Below, one piece after another: positions 35,206 through 42,114 of a stretch of 64,000 nt of DNA. A model generated the notes under the pieces. That model was given only the letters and a program-made list of their open reading frames with translations. It was not told the DNA's origin and ran no database searches. The stretch lies in contig NZ_QGGR01000015.1 of assembly GCF_003148685.1 (NCBI RefSeq), positions 1 to 64,000 on the forward strand, in the 5' to 3' direction. The DNA comes from Actinoplanes xinjiangensis. Its GTDB lineage: Bacteria > Actinomycetota > Actinomycetes > Mycobacteriales > Micromonosporaceae. The translations under genes and the position numbers were made by a program. The number at the start of each line of letters is the position of its first letter. The stretch's first letter is position 1.

Positions 35206-36407
35206 GCGGTGATCTCGAATCCGGCGTCACGTAGCCGCCCGACCAGGGCGTTCCCGATCGCGGTCGCCGGGGTGAGCACGCCGCCCTCGACCTTCGGCAG
35301 CTCGTCGGTGTCGAACGCGAGCGCGAGAGCGGATTCACCGAGCATGACCGCCGTCGCGGCGTACCCCGGATCGCCCTTGGCCTTGACTCGCGCGCGATAG
35401 CGGGCTCCGGACGTGGTGGTGGTGAAGAGGTCCATGGTGAAGTGGCCGTTGCGCTGGGTGTCCTCGCTGGGCCCCGCGCCGGGTGCGGGCAGGAGACGGT
35501 CGAGCACGAACCGCAGCGGCGGTACGGCGAAGCCGATCACCAGGGCGCTCATCCCGGTCTTGACGACTGTGGCGGCGAGTCTGCTCTTCACGCGCATGAC
35601 CTCGCGGTAGCGGAAACTCCGGCCGTACGCCCAGCCGCGCAGCGCGTTGCTGCGCCGCACCACCCGGGTGTTGTAGGACGCCATCACGAACGGGGCGAGA
35701 TACCCGCGGACACTGGGGTCCACGTCGGACCCGGGCAGGGTGGGCATGTCGGGCTGCCGGCCCAGGTCGGGCTCGCTGTGCCGGTCCGGGCTCAGCGAGT
35801 ACGGGCTGGCGCCGATCTTGCGCAGCCGGGTGTCCTTCTTCATCACGTCGACCTGGTGACGCATCGAGTCGATGGTGCCGCCGCTGACGCCGCCGCGCAT
35901 GCTGGTCACCACGAGCGTCGTGTCGGTGAGCTCGCCGGCGCCGTCCCGGCTGATCTGTTCATGCAGGACGTGCACGCCGATATCGGATGGAATCGAATCG
36001 AAGCCGCAGGAGTGGACGATCCGTGCACCGGTGCGCCGTGCGGTCTCGTGGTTCTCGTCGATGCTGTCCCTGGCGAAGAGCACCTCACCGGTGAGGTCCA
36101 CGTAGTCGGTGCCGGTTTCGGCGCAGGCGCGGGCAAGTGCCCTGCCGTACTTCGCATAGGGCCCGACGGTGGTGATCACGACACGTGCGCGGCCGGCCAT
36201 CGTGGTCAGCGCTTCCGCGTCGCCCGCATCGGCGATCACGACGGGCCAGCCGAGACCGAGACCCTCCAGTTTCGTCGCGGAGCGACCGCCCAGGGCGAGG
36301 CGTGCGCCCTCCGGTGCGTGCTCGGCGAGGTACCGGGCCACCAGCGCGCCGACGAAACCCGAGGCGCCGTAGACGAGCACGTCGAACTCGCGCTGTTGAT
36401 CGCTCAT
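35193..36407 (-). CDS. Saccharopine-dehydrogenase-like trans-acting enoyl reductase family protein
   Basis: A 404-residue NAD(P)-binding protein of the actinobacterial group that includes mycobacterial Rv2449c/Rv2953-like trans-acting enoyl reductases. The N-terminal Rossmann motif is LVYGASGFVGALVARYL (about residue 12), with NTTVGPY-like ITTVGPYAKYG, YVDLTGEVLFARDSI and HSCGFDSIPSDIG, all typical. TM-like hydrophobic stretches occur near residue 290 (SALVIGFAVPPLRFVLDRLL). The family likely reduces lipid-linked enoyl or keto groups; the substrate is unknown. ATG 36407 is chosen because it gives MSDQQREFDVLVYG. Single gene, divergent from the Rpf riboswitch. Confidence 0.84.
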   Translation of the reverse strand: MSDQQREFDVLVYGASGFVGALVARYLAEHAPEGARLALGGRSATKLEGLGLGWPVVIADAGDAEALTTMAGRARVVITTVGPYAKYGRALARACAETGTDYVDLTGEVLFARDSIDENHETARRTGARIVHSCGFDSIPSDIGVHVLHEQISRDGAGELTDTTLVVTSMRGGVSGGTIDSMRHQVDVMKKDTRLRKIGASPYSLSPDRHSEPDLGRQPDMPTLPGSDVDPSVRGYLAPFVMASYNTRVVRRSNALRGWAYGRSFRYREVMRVKSRLAATVVKTGMSALVIGFAVPPLRFVLDRLLPAPGAGPSEDTQRNGHFTMDLFTTTTSGARYRARVKAKGDPGYAATAVMLGESALALAFDTDELPKVEGGVLTPATAIGNALVGRLRDAGFEITAQRL

Positions 36408-36584
36408 GGCTGCCGATTGTGCACCCTCGGTGGAGCGTCCGCACCTGGTGCGCCACGCCGAATTCAGCACGTTAGCCGCACAAAGGAAGATCAAAGCGGC
36501 TAATTTGTGACCTACAACTCCATTGCCGCGTCTCACATCATCAACCAGCAACGCGGCGAATCGGAAGCCCGCACAAAGGTGGGC

Positions 36585-36745
36585 ACCGTGGGCGGAACGC
36601 CGAGTCCAGCCGCCGACCACGGTTCAACGAAACCCAAGGCATGGAGCGGGGGACCCATAGGTTCCTCGGCGCTACGGCGCCTCGGGGTGAAGCCGCCACC
36701 GCGGCCGGGCACCTCTGCCCGAACCCGACAGCTGACCTCGTAGGC
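36585..36745 (+). promoter_or_regulatory. Cyclic-di-AMP (ydaO-type) riboswitch of the Rpf gene
   Basis: Conserved ydaO blocks occur in order: GCCGAGTCC (about 36599), GGAGCGGGGGACCCA (36643-36657), CTCGGGGTGAAGCC (36681-36694), and the very conserved 3' block CCCGACAGCTGACCTCGTA (about 36724-36742) with GGCG after it. This arrangement ahead of resuscitation-promoting-factor and other wall-hydrolase genes is well known in actinobacteria. Ligand-bound ydaO normally turns expression off. It ends just before the GTGGAGGAC ribosome site, so control may be translational or by termination; no U-tract is seen. Confidence 0.92.
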
Positions 36746-36760
36746 GTGGAGGACAAGCTC

Positions 36761-37288
36761 ATGGTTCAGATCGGAAAACAACTCCATCGCGCGGTCGGCA
36801 TGTTGGCCGCCGGTCTCGCCGGAAGCGTGGTCCTGGCCGGGCCCGCGCACGCCGACATCAACTGGGAGGCCATCGCGCGCTGCGAATCCGGGGGCAACTG
36901 GAGGATCAACACCGGAAACGGCTACTACGGGGGACTTCAGTTCAGCCGGGGCACGTGGCGCGCATACGGTGGCACGAGGTACGCGAGCACCGCGAACCGG
37001 GCGTCGAAGTCCGAGCAGATCCGCATCGCCGAGCGTGTCCTGCGCGGGCAGGGCATCGGCGCGTGGCCGACCTGCGGCCGGCGGCACGCCTTCACGGCGG
37101 CGTCGCGCGGCGGCGTACGCAAGGTGCACCGGTCGTCGGGCGGTTACGTGGTGCGGCCCGGTGACACCCTGGCGCGGATCGCGGCCCGCCACGACGTGCG
37201 GGGCGGCTGGCGAGCGCTTTACCGCACGAACTCGGACGTGCTGCGCAGCCCACACCACCTGCGGGTGGGGCAGCGGTTGAAGCTGTGA
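36761..37288 (+). CDS. Resuscitation-promoting-factor-like cell-wall hydrolase with LysM
   Basis: Secreted protein of 175 residues acting on peptidoglycan. Signal peptide (about 1-32, LAAGLAGSVVLAGPAHA), then an Rpf transglycosylase-like domain (about 33-107). It begins DINWEAIARCESGGNW, where the Glu of CESGGNW is the catalytic residue, and continues GYYGGLQFSRGTWRAYGG and QIRIAERVLRGQGIGAWPTC; the two Cys probably form the family disulfide. A linker and a C-terminal LysM domain (GGYVVRPGDTLARIAARHDV to RVGQRLKL, about 127-175) bind the wall. ATG 36761 follows GGAGGACAAGCTC. Such enzymes support spore germination or exit from dormancy, consistent with c-di-AMP control. Confidence 0.93.
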   Translation: MVQIGKQLHRAVGMLAAGLAGSVVLAGPAHADINWEAIARCESGGNWRINTGNGYYGGLQFSRGTWRAYGGTRYASTANRASKSEQIRIAERVLRGQGIGAWPTCGRRHAFTAASRGGVRKVHRSSGGYVVRPGDTLARIAARHDVRGGWRALYRTNSDVLRSPHHLRVGQRLKL

Positions 37289-37291
37289 GAG

Positions 37292-37364
37292 TGGGCCCGG
37301 CGCGATTTGAACGCGCGACCTACCGCTTAGGAGGCGGTTGCTCTATCCACTGAGCTACGAGCCC
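37292..37364 (-). tRNA. tRNA-Arg (anticodon CCT)
   Basis: Minus-strand 73-base gene. The acceptor stem is GGGCTCG/CGGGCCC-type, the D-arm contains TAGCTCAGTGGATAGAGCA, the anticodon stem-loop ACCGC-CTCCTAA-GCGGT puts CCT at positions 34-36, and the T-arm is CGCGCGTTCAAATCGCGCC. CCA is not encoded; the discriminator is A. It decodes AGG. Its 3' end lies only three bases from the end of the convergent rpf gene. Confidence 0.96.
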
Positions 37365-37440
37365 GACGTTGCTGAGGGTACCAGCCGGTGTTGCCCGGGT
37401 CGGTGCGGCCGACCCGGGCGACCCGGGAAACTCCCGGCGA

Positions 37441-37572
37441 TCAGACCAGGTCGAAGCGGTCCAGGTTTCGCGACCTCGGCCCACGCCTTGACGAAGTCGG
37501 TGATCAGCTCCTCCTCGGCGTCGTCGCCGCCGTAGACCACCAGTGCCGGTTCGACCGGCCCCCGTGAAGACC
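37441..37572 (-). pseudogene. katG: katG (catalase-peroxidase) 3'-end relic
   Basis: Minus-strand translation gives VVYGGDDAEEELITDFVKAWAEVA, then after one base shift in the AAA run (+ strand TTT at 37466-37468) NLDRFDLV-stop. This is the C-terminus of KatG, which typically ends VY..DDAEEKFV.DFV.AW.KVMNLDRFDL. Upstream traces (VFTG, RSNRHW) appear only in another frame, so at least two frameshifts exist. Everything 5' of about 37572 is missing. It is a decayed remnant next to tRNA-Arg. The rest of 37365-37736 holds a hairpin and no gene. Confidence 0.8.
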
Positions 37573-37577
37573 TTCGA

Positions 37578-37610
37578 CCGGCTTTTCTGGAATCAGTCAG
37601 GAAAAGCCGG
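37578..37610. repeat. AT-containing hairpin upstream of the two-component operon
   Basis: CCGGCTTTTC / GAAAAGCCGG separated by 13 bases, in the gap between the katG relic and the response-regulator gene. It could be an old terminator or an operator; no protein can be assigned. Confidence 0.5.
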
Positions 37611-37736
37611 AGAGGTGTTCGACACCCTGTCGCAAGCTGGGTGCGGGCGCCCGCGGGTGGAAATTCTTCCGGGTTTTCCCCGTGAAGTTATGGTGGCTGC
37701 CGGATCGGCGACGATAGGCGGGGGAGGTAACAGAGC

Positions 37737-38396
37737 GTGCGCGTGCTGGTGGCTGACGACGAACGGATACTCGCGGACACGGTGGCGGACGGCTTGCGCC
37801 AGTTCGCCATGGCGGTCGACGTGGTCTACGACGGTGACAGCGCGTTGGAGAGGATCAGCGTGCACCGGTACGACGTGGCGATCCTGGATCGCGACATGCC
37901 GGGCATCACCGGCGACGAGGTGTGCACCCGCGTCGTGGACTCCGGGCTGGATACCCGGCTGCTGCTCCTCACCGCCGCGGCCGGGATCCGTGACCGGGTC
38001 GAGGGCCTCGGGCTCGGCGCCGACGACTACATGACCAAGCCGTTCGCCTTCGCCGAACTGGTGGCCCGGGTGCAGGCGCTGGCCCGGCGCTCCACGGCCC
38101 GGCTGAAACCGGTGCTGGAGCAGGACGGCGTGGTGCTCGACACGATCCGGCACTTCGCCTCCCGGGACGGTCTGACGCTGAACCTGACACCGAAGGAGTT
38201 CGCCGTCCTCCGGGTGCTCCTGCGCGCCGGTGGACAGGTGGTCAGCGCCGAGGAGCTGCTCGAACAGGCCTGGGACGAGAACGCCGATCCGTTCACCAAC
38301 TCGGTGCGCGTGACGATCATGACGTTGCGGAAGAAACTGGGTGAACCGGCCGTCATCCACACCGTGCCGCGGGTGGGTTACCGGCTGGGGCGATGA
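37737..38396 (+). CDS. OmpR-family response regulator
   Basis: A 219-residue DNA-binding regulator. The receiver domain (1-115) has the acidic pair in VADDERIL, phospho-acceptor Asp in AILDRDMPG (about residue 51), and the conserved Lys in DDYMTKPFAF. The winged-helix output (about 135-219) shows LNLTPKEFAVLRVLLRAGGQVVSAEELLEQAW and SVRVTIMTLRKKLGEPAVIHTVPRVGYRLG. GTG 37737 is preceded by GGGGGAGGTAACAGAGC. It overlaps the kinase start by four bases. Target genes are unknown; the nearest genes are alr and ddl on the opposite strand. Confidence 0.93.
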   Translation: MRVLVADDERILADTVADGLRQFAMAVDVVYDGDSALERISVHRYDVAILDRDMPGITGDEVCTRVVDSGLDTRLLLLTAAAGIRDRVEGLGLGADDYMTKPFAFAELVARVQALARRSTARLKPVLEQDGVVLDTIRHFASRDGLTLNLTPKEFAVLRVLLRAGGQVVSAEELLEQAWDENADPFTNSVRVTIMTLRKKLGEPAVIHTVPRVGYRLGR

Positions 38397-39451
38397 CGGT
38401 GCTCGCGCCGAGCCGGCGGGTCCTGCTGGTCGGCGGACTGGCCTTCCTGGCCGGCGTCGCGGCGCCCACGCTCCCGCAGGTGCTGCGACTGGCCGGCGTG
38501 GTGGTCTGCGGGCAGGCCGAGGAGCGCGGCCCGATCTGCCGCTCGATCGCCGAGCACGAGAGCTGGCAGATGCTGATCGCGCTGACGGTCACCGTGGCGG
38601 CGCTGGCGCTGGTCGCGCGGACCGGCGTCCGGTGGACCCTCGATCCGTTCCGTCGCCTGGTCCCGGCGATCGCCAGCGTCGGGCCGCAGAACCTCGGCTA
38701 CCGCATCAACGCGGGTGACGGCCGTGAGGAGATCGCCGAGTTGTCCCGGGCGATCGACGCGATGATGGACCGGATCGTGACGGGCTACGAGGCGCAGCGG
38801 CACTTCGCGGCCAACGCGGCGCACGAGTTGCGTACCCCGCTGGCGGTGCAGCGCACGCTGATCGAGGTCGGGCTCGGCCGGGCCACCACACCGGACAAAC
38901 TGGACCTACTCGCGGCGCAGCTGCTGGCCACCAACGAGCGCAACGAACGCCTCATCGAGGGCCTGCTCGTCCTCAGCGAGTGCGACCGGGGCCTGGCCGC
39001 CCGAGTGCCGGTACGGCTGGACACCGTGGTCGGCACGATTCTGGACGACTACGAGGCGCGGGCCGCCGAGGCCGGCGTGACGATCAGCCGCCGGCTCGCC
39101 GAACGCACCGTCCGCGGTGAACGGGTGCTGCTCGAGCGGCTGGTCAACAACCTGGTGCAGAACGCGATCAAGTACAACCGGCCGGGCGGCACGATCACCG
39201 TGGAGGTCGGTGCGCGGCCGGCTCTGGCCATCGTCAACACCGGTGACGACGTGCCACCCGACGCCGTGGTCGGGCTGTTCGAACCCTTCCGCCGGCTGTC
39301 CGGCACCCGGATCGACCACAGCGGCGGCGCCGGACTCGGCCTGGCCATCGTGCGGGCGATCACCCGGGCTCACGACGGTGTCATCTCGGCGCACTCCACC
39401 GGACGGGACGGGCTGCGGGTCGAGGTCTCGTTCGGCGACTCCACCGAGTAG
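38393..39451 (+). CDS. Membrane sensor histidine kinase
   Basis: A 352-residue kinase paired with the preceding regulator. TM1 lies at about 9-30 and TM2 at about 62-80; the 30-residue outer loop contains two Cys (VVCGQAEERGPICRS). A HAMP-like linker leads to the H-box FAANAAHELRTPLAVQRTLI (about residue 146) and an HATPase region with NLVQNAIKYN (N-box) and GGAGLGLAIVRAITRAHDG (G-box). Small loops with a Cys pair often sense envelope stress or redox. ATG 38393 overlaps the regulator stop (ATGA). The 3' end overlaps the convergent alr gene by 82 bases. Confidence 0.92.
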   Translation: MTVLAPSRRVLLVGGLAFLAGVAAPTLPQVLRLAGVVVCGQAEERGPICRSIAEHESWQMLIALTVTVAALALVARTGVRWTLDPFRRLVPAIASVGPQNLGYRINAGDGREEIAELSRAIDAMMDRIVTGYEAQRHFAANAAHELRTPLAVQRTLIEVGLGRATTPDKLDLLAAQLLATNERNERLIEGLLVLSECDRGLAARVPVRLDTVVGTILDDYEARAAEAGVTISRRLAERTVRGERVLLERLVNNLVQNAIKYNRPGGTITVEVGARPALAIVNTGDDVPPDAVVGLFEPFRRLSGTRIDHSGGAGLGLAIVRAITRAHDGVISAHSTGRDGLRVEVSFGDSTE

Positions 39452-40545
39452 TGGACCCGGGGCACCCGCGTCCCGATACCGGTCAGGACCTCGTGCGCGT
39501 TCGTGCCCGACCACTGGGCCCACTCGCTGACCGTCGGCTCCCCGTTCTCCCCGTTGCCGAAGATCACCACGCGGTCACCGGCGACGACCGGGTTGTCGCC
39601 GGCATCGACCACCACCTGGTCCATCGCCACCCGGCCGACGATCGGGCAACGGACCCCGCCGATCGCGACCCACGCCCGGTTGCCGGAGCTGCGCGGCACC
39701 CCGTCGGCATAACCGGCCGGCACCAGGGCCAGCGTCGTCTCTCGGTCGGTGACGAACTCGGGGCCGTAGGACACCCCGGTGCCCGGGCCGACCCGCTTGG
39801 TCAGGATGACCGTGGACTCCAGTGTCATCGCGGGGCGCAGGCCGAACACCCGGCCGGGGACCGGCTCGGCGCCGTAGAGGGCGATACCCGGGCGTACCAG
39901 ATCGAAATGGGTCTCCGGCAGTTGCAGGACGGCCGCCGAGTTGGCCAGATGGGTCAGCGGTGCCGTGACGCCCGCGTCGCGGGCCGCGGCCCGCGCCTGA
40001 TCGAAGGCCGCCAGTTGCCGCCGCAGGCCCGGGTCGCCGGGATCCTCGGCGTGGGCCAGATGCGACCAGACGCCGCGGATCTCGATCAGCCCGGCGTCGC
40101 GCAGCTTCGTGGCGGTGGTGAGCAGGTCCGGCCACTCCGCCGCGGTGGCACCGCCGCGGGACAGCCCGGTGTCGGCCTTCAGGTGGACGGCGGCGGCCCG
40201 GCCGGTGCGTTGCGCCGCCCCGGCCAGGGTCTCCAGGCCGCCGGTCGATGCCACCGACACGTCGATGTCGGCGAGCACGGCCTCGTCCAGGGTCTCGAAC
40301 GGGGCGTAGAGCCACATCAGGATCGGCGCCGTGATGCCGGCCGACCGCAGTTCCACGGCTTCCCGCAGTGAGGTGACGCCGAGCCAGGAGGCGCCGTGGG
40401 CGAGCGCCGTCCGGGCGACCGGAACAGAGCCGTGACCGAACCCGTCGGCCTTGACGACGGCCATCACTCCCGATCCGGCCGCGGCACGGGCCAGCAGCCG
40501 GGTGTTGTGCGCGATCGCGTCGAGGTCGATCAGCGCACGGGTCAT
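39370..40545 (-). CDS. alr: Alanine racemase
   Basis: PLP enzyme converting L-Ala to D-Ala for peptidoglycan. The 391-residue protein has the PLP-lysine block MAVVKADGFGHG (Lys about residue 31), HLKADTGLSRGG, LTHLANSAAVL, FDLVRPGIALYG, and the second catalytic Tyr in GTGVSYGPEF, plus GRVAMDQVVVD near 300. ATG 40545 gives the usual MTRALIDLDAIAHNTRLL. It lies 11 bases downstream of ddl on the same strand, so both steps of D-Ala-D-Ala supply form one operon. A C-terminal tail of about 20 residues overlaps the sensor-kinase gene on the other strand. Confidence 0.94.
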   Translation of the reverse strand: MTRALIDLDAIAHNTRLLARAAAGSGVMAVVKADGFGHGSVPVARTALAHGASWLGVTSLREAVELRSAGITAPILMWLYAPFETLDEAVLADIDVSVASTGGLETLAGAAQRTGRAAAVHLKADTGLSRGGATAAEWPDLLTTATKLRDAGLIEIRGVWSHLAHAEDPGDPGLRRQLAAFDQARAAARDAGVTAPLTHLANSAAVLQLPETHFDLVRPGIALYGAEPVPGRVFGLRPAMTLESTVILTKRVGPGTGVSYGPEFVTDRETTLALVPAGYADGVPRSSGNRAWVAIGGVRCPIVGRVAMDQVVVDAGDNPVVAGDRVVIFGNGENGEPTVSEWAQWSGTNAHEVLTGIGTRVPRVHYSVESPNETSTRSPSRPVECAEMTPS

Positions 40546-40556
40546 GGCCGCCCCGG

Positions 40557-41627
40557 TCACGATCGGCGTGCGCCCGCTGCGAGCGCGGTGGCGAACAGGC
40601 GGTCGAGCAACTCCGGGTACTCCACGCCGGCCGCCCGCCACATCTGCGGGAACTGCGACAGCTCGGTGAACCCGGGCAGGGTGTTGACCTCGTTGAGCAC
40701 CGGCACGGCCTCGCCGTCGATCTCTGCCAGGAAGAAGTCGACGCGGAGCAGACCGGCGCAGCCCAGTGCCTTGAAGGACCGGCGGGCCGCGTCGGAGAGG
40801 AGCTCCAGGTGCGCGGGGTCGAGCTCGGCCGGGATGCGGAACTCGACCATGCCGGAAGTGTACTTGGCGTCGAAGTCGAAGAAGCCTTCCGAGGACTTCA
40901 GGTTGATCTCCAGGGCCGGCCCGACCTCGATCGTGCCGTCCGGGTTCTGGAGCACCGCGAGGTCGACCTCACGGCCCACGACCGCCACCTCGATCAGGAC
41001 CTTCGTGTCGTGCTCGCGGGCGTGACGAACGGCACGCGGCAGGTCCGCCCAGTCGTCGACCCGGGAGACGCCGACGCTGGAGCCGCTGCACGACGGCTTC
41101 ACGAAGACCGGCAGGCCGAGCCGGGCCCGGTCCTCGGGGCCGATGTCGTCGCCGTCGTCCTCGCGGATCACCACACCGTCCGCCACGGCGATGCCCTCGG
41201 CCGCGACGATCTTCTTGGTGAACTCCTTGTCCATCGAGGCGGCGCTGGCCAGCACACCGCTGCCGACGTACGGGACACCGGCCAGGTCGAGCAGGGCCTG
41301 GGTGGTGCCGTCCTCGCCATACGGGCCGTGCATGACCGGGAACGCGGCATCGACCGTCGCCAGCGCGTCCAGGGCGTCGCTGAGGCTGCCGGGCAGGGAC
41401 CGGCCGTCGTCCGGGTAGGCCGCTCCGGAGACGATCGCGTCGGCGGTCTCCGGGCCGGTGTCCACGCCGACCTGCCAGCGGCCGTCCCGGGTGATCCGGA
41501 TCGGCGTCACTTCGTACCGTGACCGGTCCAGGAAACGGAACACCGATGCGGCCGAGCGGCACGAGACCTCGTGCTCCGCGCTCCGGCCTCCGAAGATCAC
41601 CGCGACCCGTACCTTGGAACTCTGCAT
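40557..41627 (-). CDS. ddl: D-alanine--D-alanine ligase
   Basis: ATP-grasp enzyme of 356 residues joining two D-Ala for peptidoglycan precursors. Motifs: VAVIFGGRSAEHEVSCRSA at the N-terminus, FPVMHGPYGEDGTTQALLDLAGVPYVGSGV, LPVFVKPSCSGSSVGVSRV (ATP-binding Lys) and VPVLNEVNTLPGFTELSQFP (metal ligands). The omega-loop reads EGFFDFDAKY, placing Phe where E. coli DdlB has Tyr216; that change is linked to D-Ala-D-Lac capability in some ligases. The loop is otherwise of normal Ddl type, and no vanH or vanX is present. ATG 41627. Operon with alr. Confidence 0.94.
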   Translation of the reverse strand: MQSSKVRVAVIFGGRSAEHEVSCRSAASVFRFLDRSRYEVTPIRITRDGRWQVGVDTGPETADAIVSGAAYPDDGRSLPGSLSDALDALATVDAAFPVMHGPYGEDGTTQALLDLAGVPYVGSGVLASAASMDKEFTKKIVAAEGIAVADGVVIREDDGDDIGPEDRARLGLPVFVKPSCSGSSVGVSRVDDWADLPRAVRHAREHDTKVLIEVAVVGREVDLAVLQNPDGTIEVGPALEINLKSSEGFFDFDAKYTSGMVEFRIPAELDPAHLELLSDAARRSFKALGCAGLLRVDFFLAEIDGEAVPVLNEVNTLPGFTELSQFPQMWRAAGVEYPELLDRLFATALAAGARRS

Positions 41628-42114
41628 CCGGGCATTGTCCGGTACGGGCCGTCCGGTGATCGTCAGGGATGTCCTTATGGCTTGTTTACATCGGGCATAC
41701 GTCCCAAAGCGTCGGACACTCTCGGTGAGGTGCCGGCCGGGCGCGGCGTGGATCGCGCCCCTGGCGGTCGAGCGCTCGCCGTTATCTGCGAAATCTGCCG
41801 GTAACGTGCCCGCGAGCATCGCAATACCGGCGATCCTTCGTTTCTTGGTTCTGGCGCGACAGAACGGACCTATCCCGTCCCGTCGTCGATGGATGCCCTG
41901 GTCGGAGAGGTGCAAGGTGGAGTGCCGGGCCCACTTTCCGGGACATGACGAGGGGTCTACTATTCGGCGACTGTACAAAGGCGAACGATGAACGGCCGGA
42001 AAACCCTTGACCTAGAGGGTCGTCGATAGCCTTTCCGTTACCTTCCCGAGCCTTTATCGTCACCATCGATACCTACGCTCCGGCGGATCTACTTCGTTCG
42101 GAGGGTCAACCTCG
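41628..42114 (+). other. 487-base intergenic region upstream of the nuclease/nucleotidase gene
   Basis: No convincing gene on either strand. Open frames here lack family similarity and normal third-position bias. The part from about 41990 is less GC-rich and likely holds the promoter of the large secreted nuclease gene. It includes TTGACC near 42009 and three 11-base steps (CGTTACCTTCC.., GAGCCTTTATC, GTCACCATCG, about 42038-42068) that faintly resemble the PhoP direct-repeat pattern. The PhoP reading is weak. A divergent ddl promoter should lie at the other end. Confidence 0.45.

Noticed and set aside
37292..37364. tRNA-Arg as the boundary of an integrated element
   Set aside because: No integrase gene, no second copy of the tRNA 3' end and no composition shift are seen nearby. 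Only the katG decay hints at past rearrangement.
37737..41627. Possible vancomycin-resistance (vanRS-type) cluster
   Set aside because: Only a generic OmpR/kinase pair plus housekeeping-type alr and ddl are present. vanH, vanX and a VanA-type omega loop are absent, and ddl-alr are on the opposite strand.
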